A program made the translations under genes and the position numbers. A stretch of DNA of 14,843 nucleotides from Promethearchaeota archaeon (GTDB taxonomy: Archaea; Asgardarchaeota; Lokiarchaeia; Sigyniarchaeales; SOKP01): the NCBI GenBank assembly GCA_019057355.1, contig DXJM01000316.1, forward strand, positions 1-14,843. The letters run 5' to 3'. The notes under the pieces were generated by a model. That model did not search any database and had not been told where the DNA came from. It saw only the letters and a list, made by a program, of their open reading frames with translations. Shown here piece after piece: positions 6,242 through 13,805 of the stretch. Numbering within the stretch: position 1 is the stretch's first letter; the number at the start of each line of letters is the position of its first letter.

Positions 6242-7105
6242 ATGACTATTGTAAATGAAAAAATTTTCTTGGATAAATTGTATGAAGTGGTATATAAACT
6301 CTCAAGCATAGCAAAATCTCAAACCTATCGCTTTAAATCGAAATGGGATGCCTATTTTAGCACCTTCAACGAGCCTCATTTAGTCCGGCCAATTGTATTG
6401 GAAAAAAATCAATTTCTAGCAAATATTGAGTATAGGATTAATACATTGAAGAATGTAGAACAATCTTTGATAGATGGGTTTTATACTATAAAAACCCTAT
6501 TACAAACATTATATGGCGTGTATTTTAATGATTCTGATCTATTTAAAAGAGATTTTTCTGAAGACGATCAGATCACGCTAAAATATTTAACTGCTAAGGA
6601 AATATTAGGAAATTTAATCCAGTATAATCGTTTGGATCATAAAACTATCCCTCTAAAATACAACGTAATCGCACGAAATTACGTGATGATGAAACTTGGA
6701 GATGTAAATGCTACAGAAATCCTAAATAATTTAAGGAAATTAAACATAAATTCAGTCAGTTTGGAAGGGTTACACCACATAATGGGTGAAATTGAGAGAG
6801 ATGGAATAGTTTCTATTGTTAAAAGGGACGATGATATAATTTATAAAATCAAAAAAGAATTAGAATTGAGTAAAAAAGGTAAAATCACCTACTTAAATAC
6901 TATAGAAGCGTTGGTTTCATGGCCAACGCAATTTTGGAGATCCATGTATAATATTAGAGAACTTAACGTGACTGTTACCGGATGTGCAAATGAAGATTTC
7001 CTTCAAAAAGTACTTTCAAAATCTGCCACTCAAGGATTTACTCCTGCTCATTATGTATTCAAGAATCTTATTATTTATTACCAAAAAGTTAGAGATGAGA
7101 ATTAG
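6242..7105 (+). CDS. Unrecognised protein, possible winged-helix segment
   Basis: I do not recognise this 287-residue protein. It has no signal peptide, membrane helix, Cys cluster or nucleotide-binding motif. The N-terminal half (1-135) is predicted mostly helical and contains YRFKSKWDAYF (29-39) and a helix-rich part from 55 to 95. Residues about 140-205 read like a winged helix: helices near 142-152 and 157-166, a possible recognition helix SLEGLHHIMGEIERDG (173-188), then a beta wing IVSIVKRDDDIIYKI (189-203). The C-terminal third has several Trp/Tyr residues (SWPTQFWRSMY, 226-236). A DNA-binding regulator is one reading. A protein-interaction winged helix, as found in many Asgard and eukaryotic proteins, is another. 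Its stop is 13 bp from the stop of the convergent dtdA gene. Confidence 0.7.
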   Translation: MTIVNEKIFLDKLYEVVYKLSSIAKSQTYRFKSKWDAYFSTFNEPHLVRPIVLEKNQFLANIEYRINTLKNVEQSLIDGFYTIKTLLQTLYGVYFNDSDLFKRDFSEDDQITLKYLTAKEILGNLIQYNRLDHKTIPLKYNVIARNYVMMKLGDVNATEILNNLRKLNINSVSLEGLHHIMGEIERDGIVSIVKRDDDIIYKIKKELELSKKGKITYLNTIEALVSWPTQFWRSMYNIRELNVTVTGCANEDFLQKVLSKSATQGFTPAHYVFKNLIIYYQKVRDEN

Positions 7106-7118
7106 ACAGCATACAATT

Positions 7119-8039
7119 TTACTGAAAATCCTTGGTTTTTTTTATGGGAATCTCGAATTCTTCCAATAATGCGAGCAAGTAGTGCTTATCTTGACTATTT
7201 ATCCCTTTCCAATCAACAATAAAATAATCTACTTTCTCTATTGTATTATCAATCATTAATTTGACCATTTCATTGCTCAAATTTTTTATGTAGTATTTGG
7301 GGCAGATAAAAGAGATTGCCATATTTTTTTGATCAATTAACTTTCTAAATTGAGGGGCATAATGAGTTCCACCGAAGCCAATTCCTACATCTACTTGCAG
7401 GTTCTTCTTTAATTTAAGGTATTCCCCCATGGTTTCCATGATTGCCATTGCAACAAGCCTTCCAGCATTTTTAATGGACCATTCTTTTTCACTACTTCCT
7501 AATTCCATGAATAATAACGGTTTTTTCAGTATTGTTGGTCCATGATGTGTTACCTCTATATCTAAAGAATATTCTGAAAATTCTGCATTTACTGGAAGAG
7601 ACAATTGTTTTTTTAACGAAAGGAATCCTGCTCTAAGTAAAAAAGCACTTGCTTTTGATAATTGCTTCTGTTCCCCTCCAAGAACTGTCTCTGAAGACCA
7701 ATTACCCGTTACATGTGTTAAAAATGCCTTTCTTGCAGTTTCAGATTTATGCCGGCTAGCAAAAAGTAAAAAATCTGGATCAATACAAGAATCCGGCAAT
7801 TTGAGGTCATCTAAGAAAATTAAAGGAGAATCAGTCAATCCAAGATAAATTTGAGCGTTTTTAAAATATTTTAATCTTTCAGTTGATGAAATAATCTCTC
7901 TAAGTTTTAATAAGTGATGGTCCTGCCATTTATAGGGCTCTTCCGAAAAGCGATAAATCTCTGATGTGATCAGGTTTTCTCGGATATTCATGGAAGCTAA
8001 ATCCTCTTTTGAAGTTACTATCAAAAACTGGGTAATCAC
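7119..8039 (-). CDS. dtdA: D-aminoacyl-tRNA deacylase (DtdA / DTD2 / GEK1 family)
   Basis: This 306-residue protein hydrolyses the ester bond of D-aminoacyl-tRNAs, recycling mischarged tRNA in the cytoplasm. The archaeal and plant DtdA family is clear from FASRHKSETARK (93-104), LTHVTGNW (107-114), VTHHGPT (163-169), the MELGSSEKEW stretch (178-187) and GIGFGGTHYAPQF (219-231). These include the His, Asp and Glu residues of the metal-dependent family. Length is a little over the usual archaeal size of about 270-280 residues. The start is GTG 8037-8039, backed by an SD-like GAGAGGGAT on the minus strand (8043-8050), four bases upstream. DtdA is found in archaea and plants and not in bacteria, so this gene is one of the best lineage clues here. 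It is divergent from the flavodoxin-like gene and ends 13 bp from the convergent unknown gene. Confidence 0.92.
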   Translation of the reverse strand: MITQFLIVTSKEDLASMNIRENLITSEIYRFSEEPYKWQDHHLLKLREIISSTERLKYFKNAQIYLGLTDSPLIFLDDLKLPDSCIDPDFLLFASRHKSETARKAFLTHVTGNWSSETVLGGEQKQLSKASAFLLRAGFLSLKKQLSLPVNAEFSEYSLDIEVTHHGPTILKKPLLFMELGSSEKEWSIKNAGRLVAMAIMETMGEYLKLKKNLQVDVGIGFGGTHYAPQFRKLIDQKNMAISFICPKYYIKNLSNEMVKLMIDNTIEKVDYFIVDWKGINSQDKHYLLALLEEFEIPIKKTKDFQ

Positions 8040-8155
8040 TAATCCCTCTCAATTTTCTTTGTTTTGAATTGGATGGTCGAGGTACTATTCATTAAAATAG
8101 TAAAAGATATATTTTTATTATGAATAATTTTGTTTATAAAATAATATGGTATTAA

Positions 8156-8560
8156 ATGATGAAATCATTGGTTATATATTATTCTTTATTAGGACATAAC
8201 AAGGAAATTGCAGAGAACATCTCTAAGGATATGAAGTATGATATATTAGAATTTGCACCAGGAACAATGTTGAGATGTTTTCAATTCTTCTTGAGACATA
8301 AAAAGTTAAGAAAGCTAGCAGGAAAGGTTGACCTCTCTCAATATAGTTCCTTGATAGCATGTGGTCCGATATGGGGCGCAAAACCCGCCCCAGCAATCAA
8401 AATATTGTTAGAAACGGTTGATCTCAATGATAAATCTGTAAAATGTATTTTTACCTATACGCAGGATCATGGAGAAACTGAAAAATTCCTCCACGATTTA
8501 ATGAAAAAAAAAGGTGTTGATTCATTGGATATTCAATTTAGAAATTTACATTCCTGCTAA
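8156..8560 (+). CDS. Short flavodoxin-like protein
   Basis: This 134-residue protein has a flavodoxin fold: first strand SLVIYYS (4-10), a phosphate loop S10-L-L-G13-H-N-K in the place of (S/T)xTGNT, the 50s-type loop CGPIWGAKPAP (69-79), and an aromatic 90s-type loop FTYTQDHGET (99-108). It probably binds FMN non-covalently and transfers electrons. It is slightly shorter than typical flavodoxins (about 140-180 residues), and its last residues lie in the 15-bp overlap with the corrinoid gene. ATG 8156 is directly followed by a second ATG at 8159; either could be used. A TATA-like tttataaaata is at 8133-8143 and a second AT run at 8103-8120. Convergence with a corrinoid protein gene is suggestive, because some corrinoid systems need reductive activation, but the functional link is inference. 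Confidence 0.78.
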   Translation: MMKSLVIYYSLLGHNKEIAENISKDMKYDILEFAPGTMLRCFQFFLRHKKLRKLAGKVDLSQYSSLIACGPIWGAKPAPAIKILLETVDLNDKSVKCIFTYTQDHGETEKFLHDLMKKKGVDSLDIQFRNLHSC

Positions 8561-9181
8561 TTTCCTGATATGTTTTACTCCTTCAGCAGCATCTGTAGCA
8601 AAATCATCTGCGCCCATTTCTCGGGCATTATCCTTGTTTAAAGCAGCCCCACCCACGATCAATTTTATCTTATCTCTTAAATTTTCTTTTATTAGTCGCT
8701 CATGAACAATTTTTATTTGTTCTACAGTTACTGTGAGAAGGGTACTCAAGGCTAAAATACCTGCTCCAGTTTCTTTTACTTTCTCGATAATGGCATCTGC
8801 GGGCACGTCCATCCCTAAATCATGGATCTCAAATCCTGAACTCAATAATAATGAACCTAAAATATTCTTTCCAATATCGTGATTGTCCCCTTTTACTGTT
8901 GCGAGAATAATTTTTTTCGGATGTCCTAAATTACCAGTGGATATCAAAGCAGGTTGTAAGATTTTGAATGCTTTTTTCATAGTCTCTCCCGCAAGCACTA
9001 ATTCTGTGAGATAATATTCCTTTTCTTCATATAATCTCCCTACTTCGTCCATCCCACTAGTTAGAGCATTCAATACTTCAAATGGATCAAGCTTATCCTG
9101 TCCAAGCGCTTCTCTGACGGCATCTTGGATTAAATCCTCTTCTAGTTCAACAACTAACTCCGTAAGTTTTTTTAAGTCCAT
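8546..9181 (-). CDS. Corrinoid (B12-binding) methyltransferase protein, MtbC/MttC/MtaC-like
   Basis: This 211-residue two-domain protein carries the methyl group between methyltransferases on a cobalamin. Residues 1-85 form the four-helix cap, with typical GMDEVGRLYEEKEYYLTELVLAGETMKKA (43-71). Residues 88-211 form the Rossmann-like B12 domain with the D99-x-H101-x-x-G104 motif in KGDNHDIGKNI (His101 is the lower cobalt ligand), ALSTLLT (144-150) and IVGGAAL (175-181). Length and domain order match the dimethylamine, trimethylamine and methanol corrinoid proteins. The ATG at 9179-9181 has a good SD (AAAGGATGA, 9188-9196 minus strand), and a TATA-like atttataaaa lies about 65 bp upstream. No MtbB/MttB/MtaB-like methyltransferase or activase is in the window, so the substrate is unknown. 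Its last 15 bp overlap the end of the flavodoxin-like gene on the other strand. Confidence 0.92.
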   Translation of the reverse strand: MDLKKLTELVVELEEDLIQDAVREALGQDKLDPFEVLNALTSGMDEVGRLYEEKEYYLTELVLAGETMKKAFKILQPALISTGNLGHPKKIILATVKGDNHDIGKNILGSLLLSSGFEIHDLGMDVPADAIIEKVKETGAGILALSTLLTVTVEQIKIVHERLIKENLRDKIKLIVGGAALNKDNAREMGADDFATDAAEGVKHIRKLAGM

Positions 9182-9495
9182 AAAAAATCATCCTTTCTTT
9201 TAGCAAGTTAAAAGAGAGCTATAATAAATATTATTTCCTTTTTTATAAATGAATTTATTAAGATCTTGGTAATTTACGTGGATGTATAAAAGAAAAAATT
9301 CTTCTTTTCTCAAAATATCTAATTAATAGTTATTAATGCTCTTCAATAAAAGATTTTAATTTCGTTGAATTAAGAAAAGGAGAAAGAGGTGTCCCGGAAA
9401 TAATGGATTAAATTTAGTTACTTACCATTTTTCCAAAATTAATAGGAAATTTTAGGGGATATATTATATATTAAATTTCGCGAGAAACCTCTATA

Positions 9496-9512
9496 AAGAA
9501 GATTACCTTCTT
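9496..9512. repeat. Small perfect hairpin upstream of the ABC operon
   Basis: AAGAAG and CTTCTT arms of 6 bp are separated by 5 nt (attac). There is no T-run after it on the plus strand and no A-run before it, so it does not look like a terminator on either strand. It sits about 22 bp before the TATA-like element at 9534-9547 and could be an operator or a chance repeat. Confidence 0.25.
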
Positions 9513-9803
9513 CTTAACATTAAAAAATCACGTTTTATATATAAATCTATCCATAGATACTTGTTTTAATTAATCATTTTGAATAGAAAAATAAGGATTT
9601 TCACGGCCTGATCCTTGAATACTTTAAAATTCAGTATTATTTCACTTTTATATTCATTCAAAAAGCAAAAAATCTCTCAATATTTCATCAAAAGAAATAT
9701 TCCCTACTTTTCGAGTCAATTTCAACAAAATTATCTTTTGATGCAATCAAAACATGCAAAAGGAATAATAATTCTCTCGTGTTTTATAACGTGTAAATAG
9801 AAT

Positions 9804-9810
9804 GATGAGG
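9804..9810 (+). promoter_or_regulatory. Shine-Dalgarno site deciding a TTG start
   Basis: GATGAGG lies seven bases before TTG 9818. The in-frame stop at 9812-9814 leaves no earlier start, and no in-frame ATG occurs soon after, so this site supports translation from TTG. Confidence 0.6.
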
Positions 9811-9817
9811 ATAAACC

Positions 9818-10603
9818 TTGTTTGATGATGAAGATTCTGATGATGGTTTTCTAGAAAAAGCTTTGGATAAAAACTACCTGAAGATTGATAAAATCAAGCT
9901 TTTATCAAGATTGGAAAATGAAAAAATTATCCTATTTACACATGATCTGGTAAAAGACTATGAAATCGGAGATTTTGTGGTTCGAGCAGTTGACCACGTT
10001 TCTTTAGAGATAAAAGAAGGGTCATTCGTCGTGATACAAGGTCCTTCGGGGGCAGGAAAAACAACACTTTTAAATCTTTTGAGTGGATTAGATTCTCCAA
10101 CAAAAGGAATCATCTTCAATTCGAGGGTAGAAATTTCAAACATGAAAGAAGAATCTCTTGCTACCTTTCGTTTGATTAATTCGGGATTTATCTTTCAGAA
10201 TTATAATCTAATTAGTACCTTAACGGCAGAAGAAAATGTAATGTTTCCGTTGCATGTTGCAGGAGTAGCTTTTAAAAAACAGAGAGAGCGTGCGGTAGAT
10301 CTCCTAATAAAATTGGGATTAGCTGATCGCAGGGAACACTTGTCTTTTCAATTATCTGCAGGAGAACAGCAGAGAGTTGCTATTGCACGAGCCTTGGCAA
10401 ACGACCCCCCTATCATTTTTGGTGATGAAATTACCGCAAATTTGGATGCCAAAACAAGTGATTTTATCCAAGAAATGTTCAAACAACTGAAAACTGATAA
10501 AAAAACAATCGTTTTAGTAACCCATGACCAAAAACTAATTGATTTAGCCGATATAGTAATTTCTTTTGATGATGGAAAAATTATCGAACAATATCATAAA
10601 TGA
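9818..10603 (+). CDS. ABC transporter ATPase, LolD/MacB type
   Basis: This is a 261-residue ATP-binding subunit. Motifs in order are Walker A GPSGAGKTT (75-83), Q-loop Q127 in FIFQNYNLI, signature LSAGEQQR (179-186, where LSGGQQQR is usual), Walker B IIFGDE (199-204) with catalytic E204, D-loop NLDA (208-211), and switch His236 in VTHD. VVRAVDHVSLEI before Walker A and the GDEITANLD stretch (ADEPTGNLD in relatives) place it in the LolD/MacB/FtsE-like group that works with FtsX-family permeases. The first 40 residues before the ABC core begin with an acidic patch (FDDEDSDDG). The start is TTG 9818: a stop codon lies two codons upstream in frame, and an SD GATGAGG (9804-9810) is seven bases before it. 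The permease gene starts 33 bp after its stop, so the two form an operon. Confidence 0.92.
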   Translation: MFDDEDSDDGFLEKALDKNYLKIDKIKLLSRLENEKIILFTHDLVKDYEIGDFVVRAVDHVSLEIKEGSFVVIQGPSGAGKTTLLNLLSGLDSPTKGIIFNSRVEISNMKEESLATFRLINSGFIFQNYNLISTLTAEENVMFPLHVAGVAFKKQRERAVDLLIKLGLADRREHLSFQLSAGEQQRVAIARALANDPPIIFGDEITANLDAKTSDFIQEMFKQLKTDKKTIVLVTHDQKLIDLADIVISFDDGKIIEQYHK

Positions 10604-10636
10604 AATATATATGATGAACGAGCAGGACGTAGAATC

Positions 10637-12532
10637 ATGAATTTCAATTTTGCCCTCAAAAATTTCTATAGGAGTAGACACACCCATGGACCACTTTTAA
10701 TGGTCATCGTTTTAATCATGTCTTTTAGTATTTTCTATATTAATTTTATGAATGGCATTAGATTTGGGCGATTATTTCAAGGGATGTCAATCAATCACCC
10801 GTTTTTTTCCGGTAGCGTTGGTTTTATCTATTCAGAATTTTATACTCTTCTCCTTTTTATGGTTCTAATTTTAGCCGTTGTATTGGTCTCGGTTAGCACG
10901 ATGAGCTGCATATTGTTTAAAAAGCGTAATATTGCAATAATGAGAGCAATTGGGACTCTACCAGGAAATGTACATGGCTTTTACCTGCTTGAGGTTATTA
11001 TTGTTTTTTTAGTTGGATTTATTACGGGATTATTCTTTGGTATAATATCATTTTTACTATATTCACTGATTAGTTCTTCATTAGGGTTCAAGATATTTTT
11101 TGATATTGATATATTTTATACTTTAATTTTATTTTTGAGCTGTTTAATAGCGACGATTATGATTCCAAGTTTATTCCTGATGAAACTTGGTAAAAAAAAT
11201 ATTACTCACTCATTTTCAAAAGGAATTCCACTTGATTATGATGCTTCATTTAAAGTCAAATACATTCCTAAATTCTTCTCAAGAATTAGTTATAATTTAA
11301 AAATAGCGGTTTCCAACACAATCCGCAGAAAAGGAGATTTTAACAGGTACTTGATCGTTTTATCAATAACTTATTCTATAATTTTTACAATTTTCTTAGG
11401 GGCTTTTGTTCTAAGTAATTCTTCACGGGCTTGGATTCATGCATCGCAAGGTGAAAATGTCGTTGCGATAGGGCATCAAGATACTCTGGCTTATTATTCC
11501 TTGATGTACGAAATGTTTTCCAATCCAAACATTATTGTTGAAAGTAATGATATTAATTTTTCCAGCTCCGATTATTTAATCAATCGTAGTAACATTGAGG
11601 ATATTTACAGTCTTACAGGTGTTCAAAAAATAGATGAACGGCTCATTCATTTTGTTGAAGTGGAAGAAAGAAAGGGATATATTATCGATGAATACAGAGA
11701 GATTGGTCAGAATCGATCTGGAACGTTTCCTGTAATTGGTGTCAATTCAAGCCATTTACTTCAAGATTTTGTAATGGCAGGAGAATTTTTTACCGATGAT
11801 GGTTCAACCGCAGATATTGTTGTTGGTGATGGTTTGGCTTTTAGCTTTTTTGATTCTGTATTCGATCAAAAAGTTCAATTCACAGCGTTAAATTATACCC
11901 CAGAGATTTCAGGATACGTGATCGATAGCTTTTATAATGGCTTTGCAATCTACATGAGGCTGGATATTTTTCAAACTAAATTAAATTTAACCGGCGAAAT
12001 TAACTTAATCTTGCTTAAATTAGAATCAGGGATGTATGATATAATTAAAAGTGATATTGATGCTATTATCAATAATTTGGGATCCAAATTTAGCTTTATC
12101 TTGTTAGATACTGTTTTTAACGTAAATTTAAGGTATCTATCCTTGGCTTCTCTATATCCGTTGTATTTAATCATTATATTGACCCTGATTGGAATGTTTT
12201 CATTCTATAATTATCAAAAAGGGGGATTGTATGAAAAAGCAAAGGATTTCTCAATAATGAAAGCAATTGGAGCTAAAAAAACTTCAATTAAAAAAATTAT
12301 CTTCTCAGAAGGTATTTTCGTGATCGTTCCTTCAATGATGCTTAGTTTATCAGTTGGCATGTTATTAAACGCACTGATATTATTTGAGCACGTGGTTCTA
12401 CCGCCTTTATACGTACCTCTAATTATCATTTTTCTTTTAAGTGTTTCTGTCTTGGCACTAAATTATCTAAGCATGCTTCCTCTCGCAAAAAAAATCAGTC
12501 AATTTTCAATTAAGAATTTTGAAATTTATTAG
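10637..12532 (+). CDS. ABC transporter permease, FtsX/MacB/LolC-like, eight helices
   Basis: This 631-residue membrane protein is built of two FtsX-like halves. Predicted helices lie near 18-38, 66-93, 113-148 (possibly long or re-entrant), 159-183, 237-260, 506-527, 557-582 and 590-614. Each half carries the cytoplasmic coupling stretch of the family: KRNIAIMRAIGTLPGNV (96-112) and KDFSIMKAIGAKKTSI (536-551). The first half has only a short outer loop. Between helices 5 and 6 there is a large external domain (about 261-505) with ADIVVGDGLAFSFFDSVFDQKV (392-413), like the periplasmic domain of MacB/LolC. With the ATPase just upstream it should form a mechanotransmission-type transporter that moves or extracts a substrate at the outer membrane face rather than importing a small solute. 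The substrate is unknown. The gene begins ATG 10637. Confidence 0.9.
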   Translation: MNFNFALKNFYRSRHTHGPLLMVIVLIMSFSIFYINFMNGIRFGRLFQGMSINHPFFSGSVGFIYSEFYTLLLFMVLILAVVLVSVSTMSCILFKKRNIAIMRAIGTLPGNVHGFYLLEVIIVFLVGFITGLFFGIISFLLYSLISSSLGFKIFFDIDIFYTLILFLSCLIATIMIPSLFLMKLGKKNITHSFSKGIPLDYDASFKVKYIPKFFSRISYNLKIAVSNTIRRKGDFNRYLIVLSITYSIIFTIFLGAFVLSNSSRAWIHASQGENVVAIGHQDTLAYYSLMYEMFSNPNIIVESNDINFSSSDYLINRSNIEDIYSLTGVQKIDERLIHFVEVEERKGYIIDEYREIGQNRSGTFPVIGVNSSHLLQDFVMAGEFFTDDGSTADIVVGDGLAFSFFDSVFDQKVQFTALNYTPEISGYVIDSFYNGFAIYMRLDIFQTKLNLTGEINLILLKLESGMYDIIKSDIDAIINNLGSKFSFILLDTVFNVNLRYLSLASLYPLYLIIILTLIGMFSFYNYQKGGLYEKAKDFSIMKAIGAKKTSIKKIIFSEGIFVIVPSMMLSLSVGMLLNALILFEHVVLPPLYVPLIIIFLLSVSVLALNYLSMLPLAKKISQFSIKNFEIY

Positions 12533-12607
12533 AATTGATCCTTTATTACAAATCAAATTAGCTTTGTTAACATTTTAATTAGTAGCATTGCTTTATTATT
12601 TTAAGGA

Positions 12608-12620
12608 ATAAATATATTTT
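12608..12620 (+). promoter_or_regulatory. TATA-like box for the coiled-coil/RNase Z operon
   Basis: An AT-only ataaatatatttt run is centred near 12614, 25 bp before ATG 12639, with no SD between. Distance and sequence suit an archaeal core promoter giving a leaderless mRNA. It implies the coiled-coil gene starts a new transcript separate from the ABC operon. Confidence 0.5.
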
Positions 12621-12638
12621 TACAAGGTAATTCTCAAC

Positions 12639-13805
12639 ATGGCGAACGAGTCGCAAGGTAAAATAGAAGAATTAGAAAAAGAAATTCAAGATCTTTATGG
12701 GGATCTTGAGAATTTACAAGACGAAATCTTAAAAAAAGACGCAATCATATTGGAACTGACTCAATCACAAGGATCAAAAAAAGGAACATCTAGTGCAATG
12801 AAAAAGCACGTCGCGATAGAACTCGAGGAAAAAGATAAGGAAATTAGGGATTTGAAAAATAAAATGGGATATCTTAGAAAAGAAAAAATTGATCTAGAAA
12901 GAGAATTAAAAAAATTCACCGAAATAAGAACCTCTACCGTAATACCAATTGAGGAAAAAAAAACACCACTCAAATCCTTGGTAGATGACCTGCAAGGACA
13001 ATTGAAAAAATTACGGATAGAAAATTCTCTATTAAAAAAACAACTAGATACTGGAATTTCTCCCGAAACTGAAAAAACACTAGAATTAAAAGAAGAAGAA
13101 ATCAACATGTTAAAAAAAAAGATTTCGGATTTAACTAACAAGTCAATTTCTCAAACAGGACAGCCTCAAAATAAAAAAATAACAACAATTTCTAGTGATT
13201 TGAGCTCAGAACTTCAAAATAAATTAAATAGAGCGAAATTAGAAATTGAATCGCTAAAAAAGCAACTAAAACAAAAACACGGCGGGGATGATAAAGAAGA
13301 GGTAAAAACCTTAAAACTCAAAATCGAAGAATTGCAATATCAATTAGCACTCAAGGAAAAATCTGAGATGCAATCACCATCATCATCAAGTCCTTTTTCC
13401 GGTCTGAGTACCGAACTCCAAGAAAAGCTAAATACAGCTCGAATTCAAATAAAATCTCTTCAAGATCAATTAAAAAATTATGAACAAGGGGGAAGCTCGA
13501 ATAAAAAGGAGCCCTTTATCACTCAACAGCAGGGAATGAGCGAGAATTTAACAAAATTAAAAGAGAATGTTGCCCAACTCACTAAAAAGGTTAAGGAACA
13601 GGAACATATATTATCTGTTAAAGAAGAAAGAATCATCTCATTAACTGAAAAACTTAAAATATCCCCCGCCAGCGTTAAATCAAAAACCTTGGAGAATGAT
13701 ACCCCCCTTGCCCTTAGAGTTAGGGAATTGTCTAAAATGGTTGAAGAACTAAAAAAAAATAACATTCAACAAAGGATTGAGATTTCCGAATTACGAAGAA
13801 AATGA
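12639..13805 (+). CDS. Long coiled-coil protein with internal repeats
   Basis: This 388-residue protein is almost entirely heptad-like helix, rich in Lys, Glu, Leu and Ser, with no membrane segment or enzyme motif. Coiled-coil blocks lie near 7-42, 56-95, 112-137, 145-168, 187-212, 220-242, 256-281, 300-340 and 355-388. They are broken by Ser/Gly/Pro-rich linkers (44-52, 140-144, 170-186, 244-255, 283-299, 342-354). A related block occurs three times: VDDLQGQLKKLRIENSLLKK (115-134), DLSSELQNKLNRAKLEIESL (187-206) and LSTELQEKLNTARIQIKSLQ (256-275), spaced 72 and 69 residues apart. It probably self-associates as a segmented rod in the cytoplasm. Function is not recognised. Its TGA stop directly abuts the ATG of the RNase Z gene, so the two are surely co-transcribed and probably translationally coupled. 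Confidence 0.85.
   Translation: MANESQGKIEELEKEIQDLYGDLENLQDEILKKDAIILELTQSQGSKKGTSSAMKKHVAIELEEKDKEIRDLKNKMGYLRKEKIDLERELKKFTEIRTSTVIPIEEKKTPLKSLVDDLQGQLKKLRIENSLLKKQLDTGISPETEKTLELKEEEINMLKKKISDLTNKSISQTGQPQNKKITTISSDLSSELQNKLNRAKLEIESLKKQLKQKHGGDDKEEVKTLKLKIEELQYQLALKEKSEMQSPSSSSPFSGLSTELQEKLNTARIQIKSLQDQLKNYEQGGSSNKKEPFITQQQGMSENLTKLKENVAQLTKKVKEQEHILSVKEERIISLTEKLKISPASVKSKTLENDTPLALRVRELSKMVEELKKNNIQQRIEISELRRK

Larger units (their letters stand above)
9182..9817. other. 636-bp region with no convincing gene
   Basis: The left 75 bp hold the SD and promoter of the corrinoid gene. Positions 9337-9411 form a short open plus-strand frame ending FVELRKGERGVPEIMD then TAA, less AT-rich than its surroundings and without a start codon. 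It may be the tail of a lost gene. A hairpin aagaag-attac-cttctt lies at 9496-9512, and a TATA-like ttttatatataaat at about 9534-9547, perhaps the promoter of the ABC operon with a long leader of about 250 nt. A 61-codon TTG-initiated frame at 9615-9800 has no SD and a Ser/Ile/Phe/Lys-rich composition like chance AT-rich DNA. No tRNA or other RNA gene was recognised. Confidence 0.5.

Noticed and set aside
9615..9800. 61-codon TTG-initiated frame before the ABC ATPase
   Set aside because: It has no SD and no recognisable motif, its composition is like random AT-rich sequence, and it is in a different frame from the ATPase.
12761..13141. 126-codon minus-strand frame, Ser/Phe-rich, inside the coiled-coil gene
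   Set aside because: Antisense of Lys/Glu-rich coding gives Phe/Ser-rich frames. The plus-strand frame has clear heptads and repeats.
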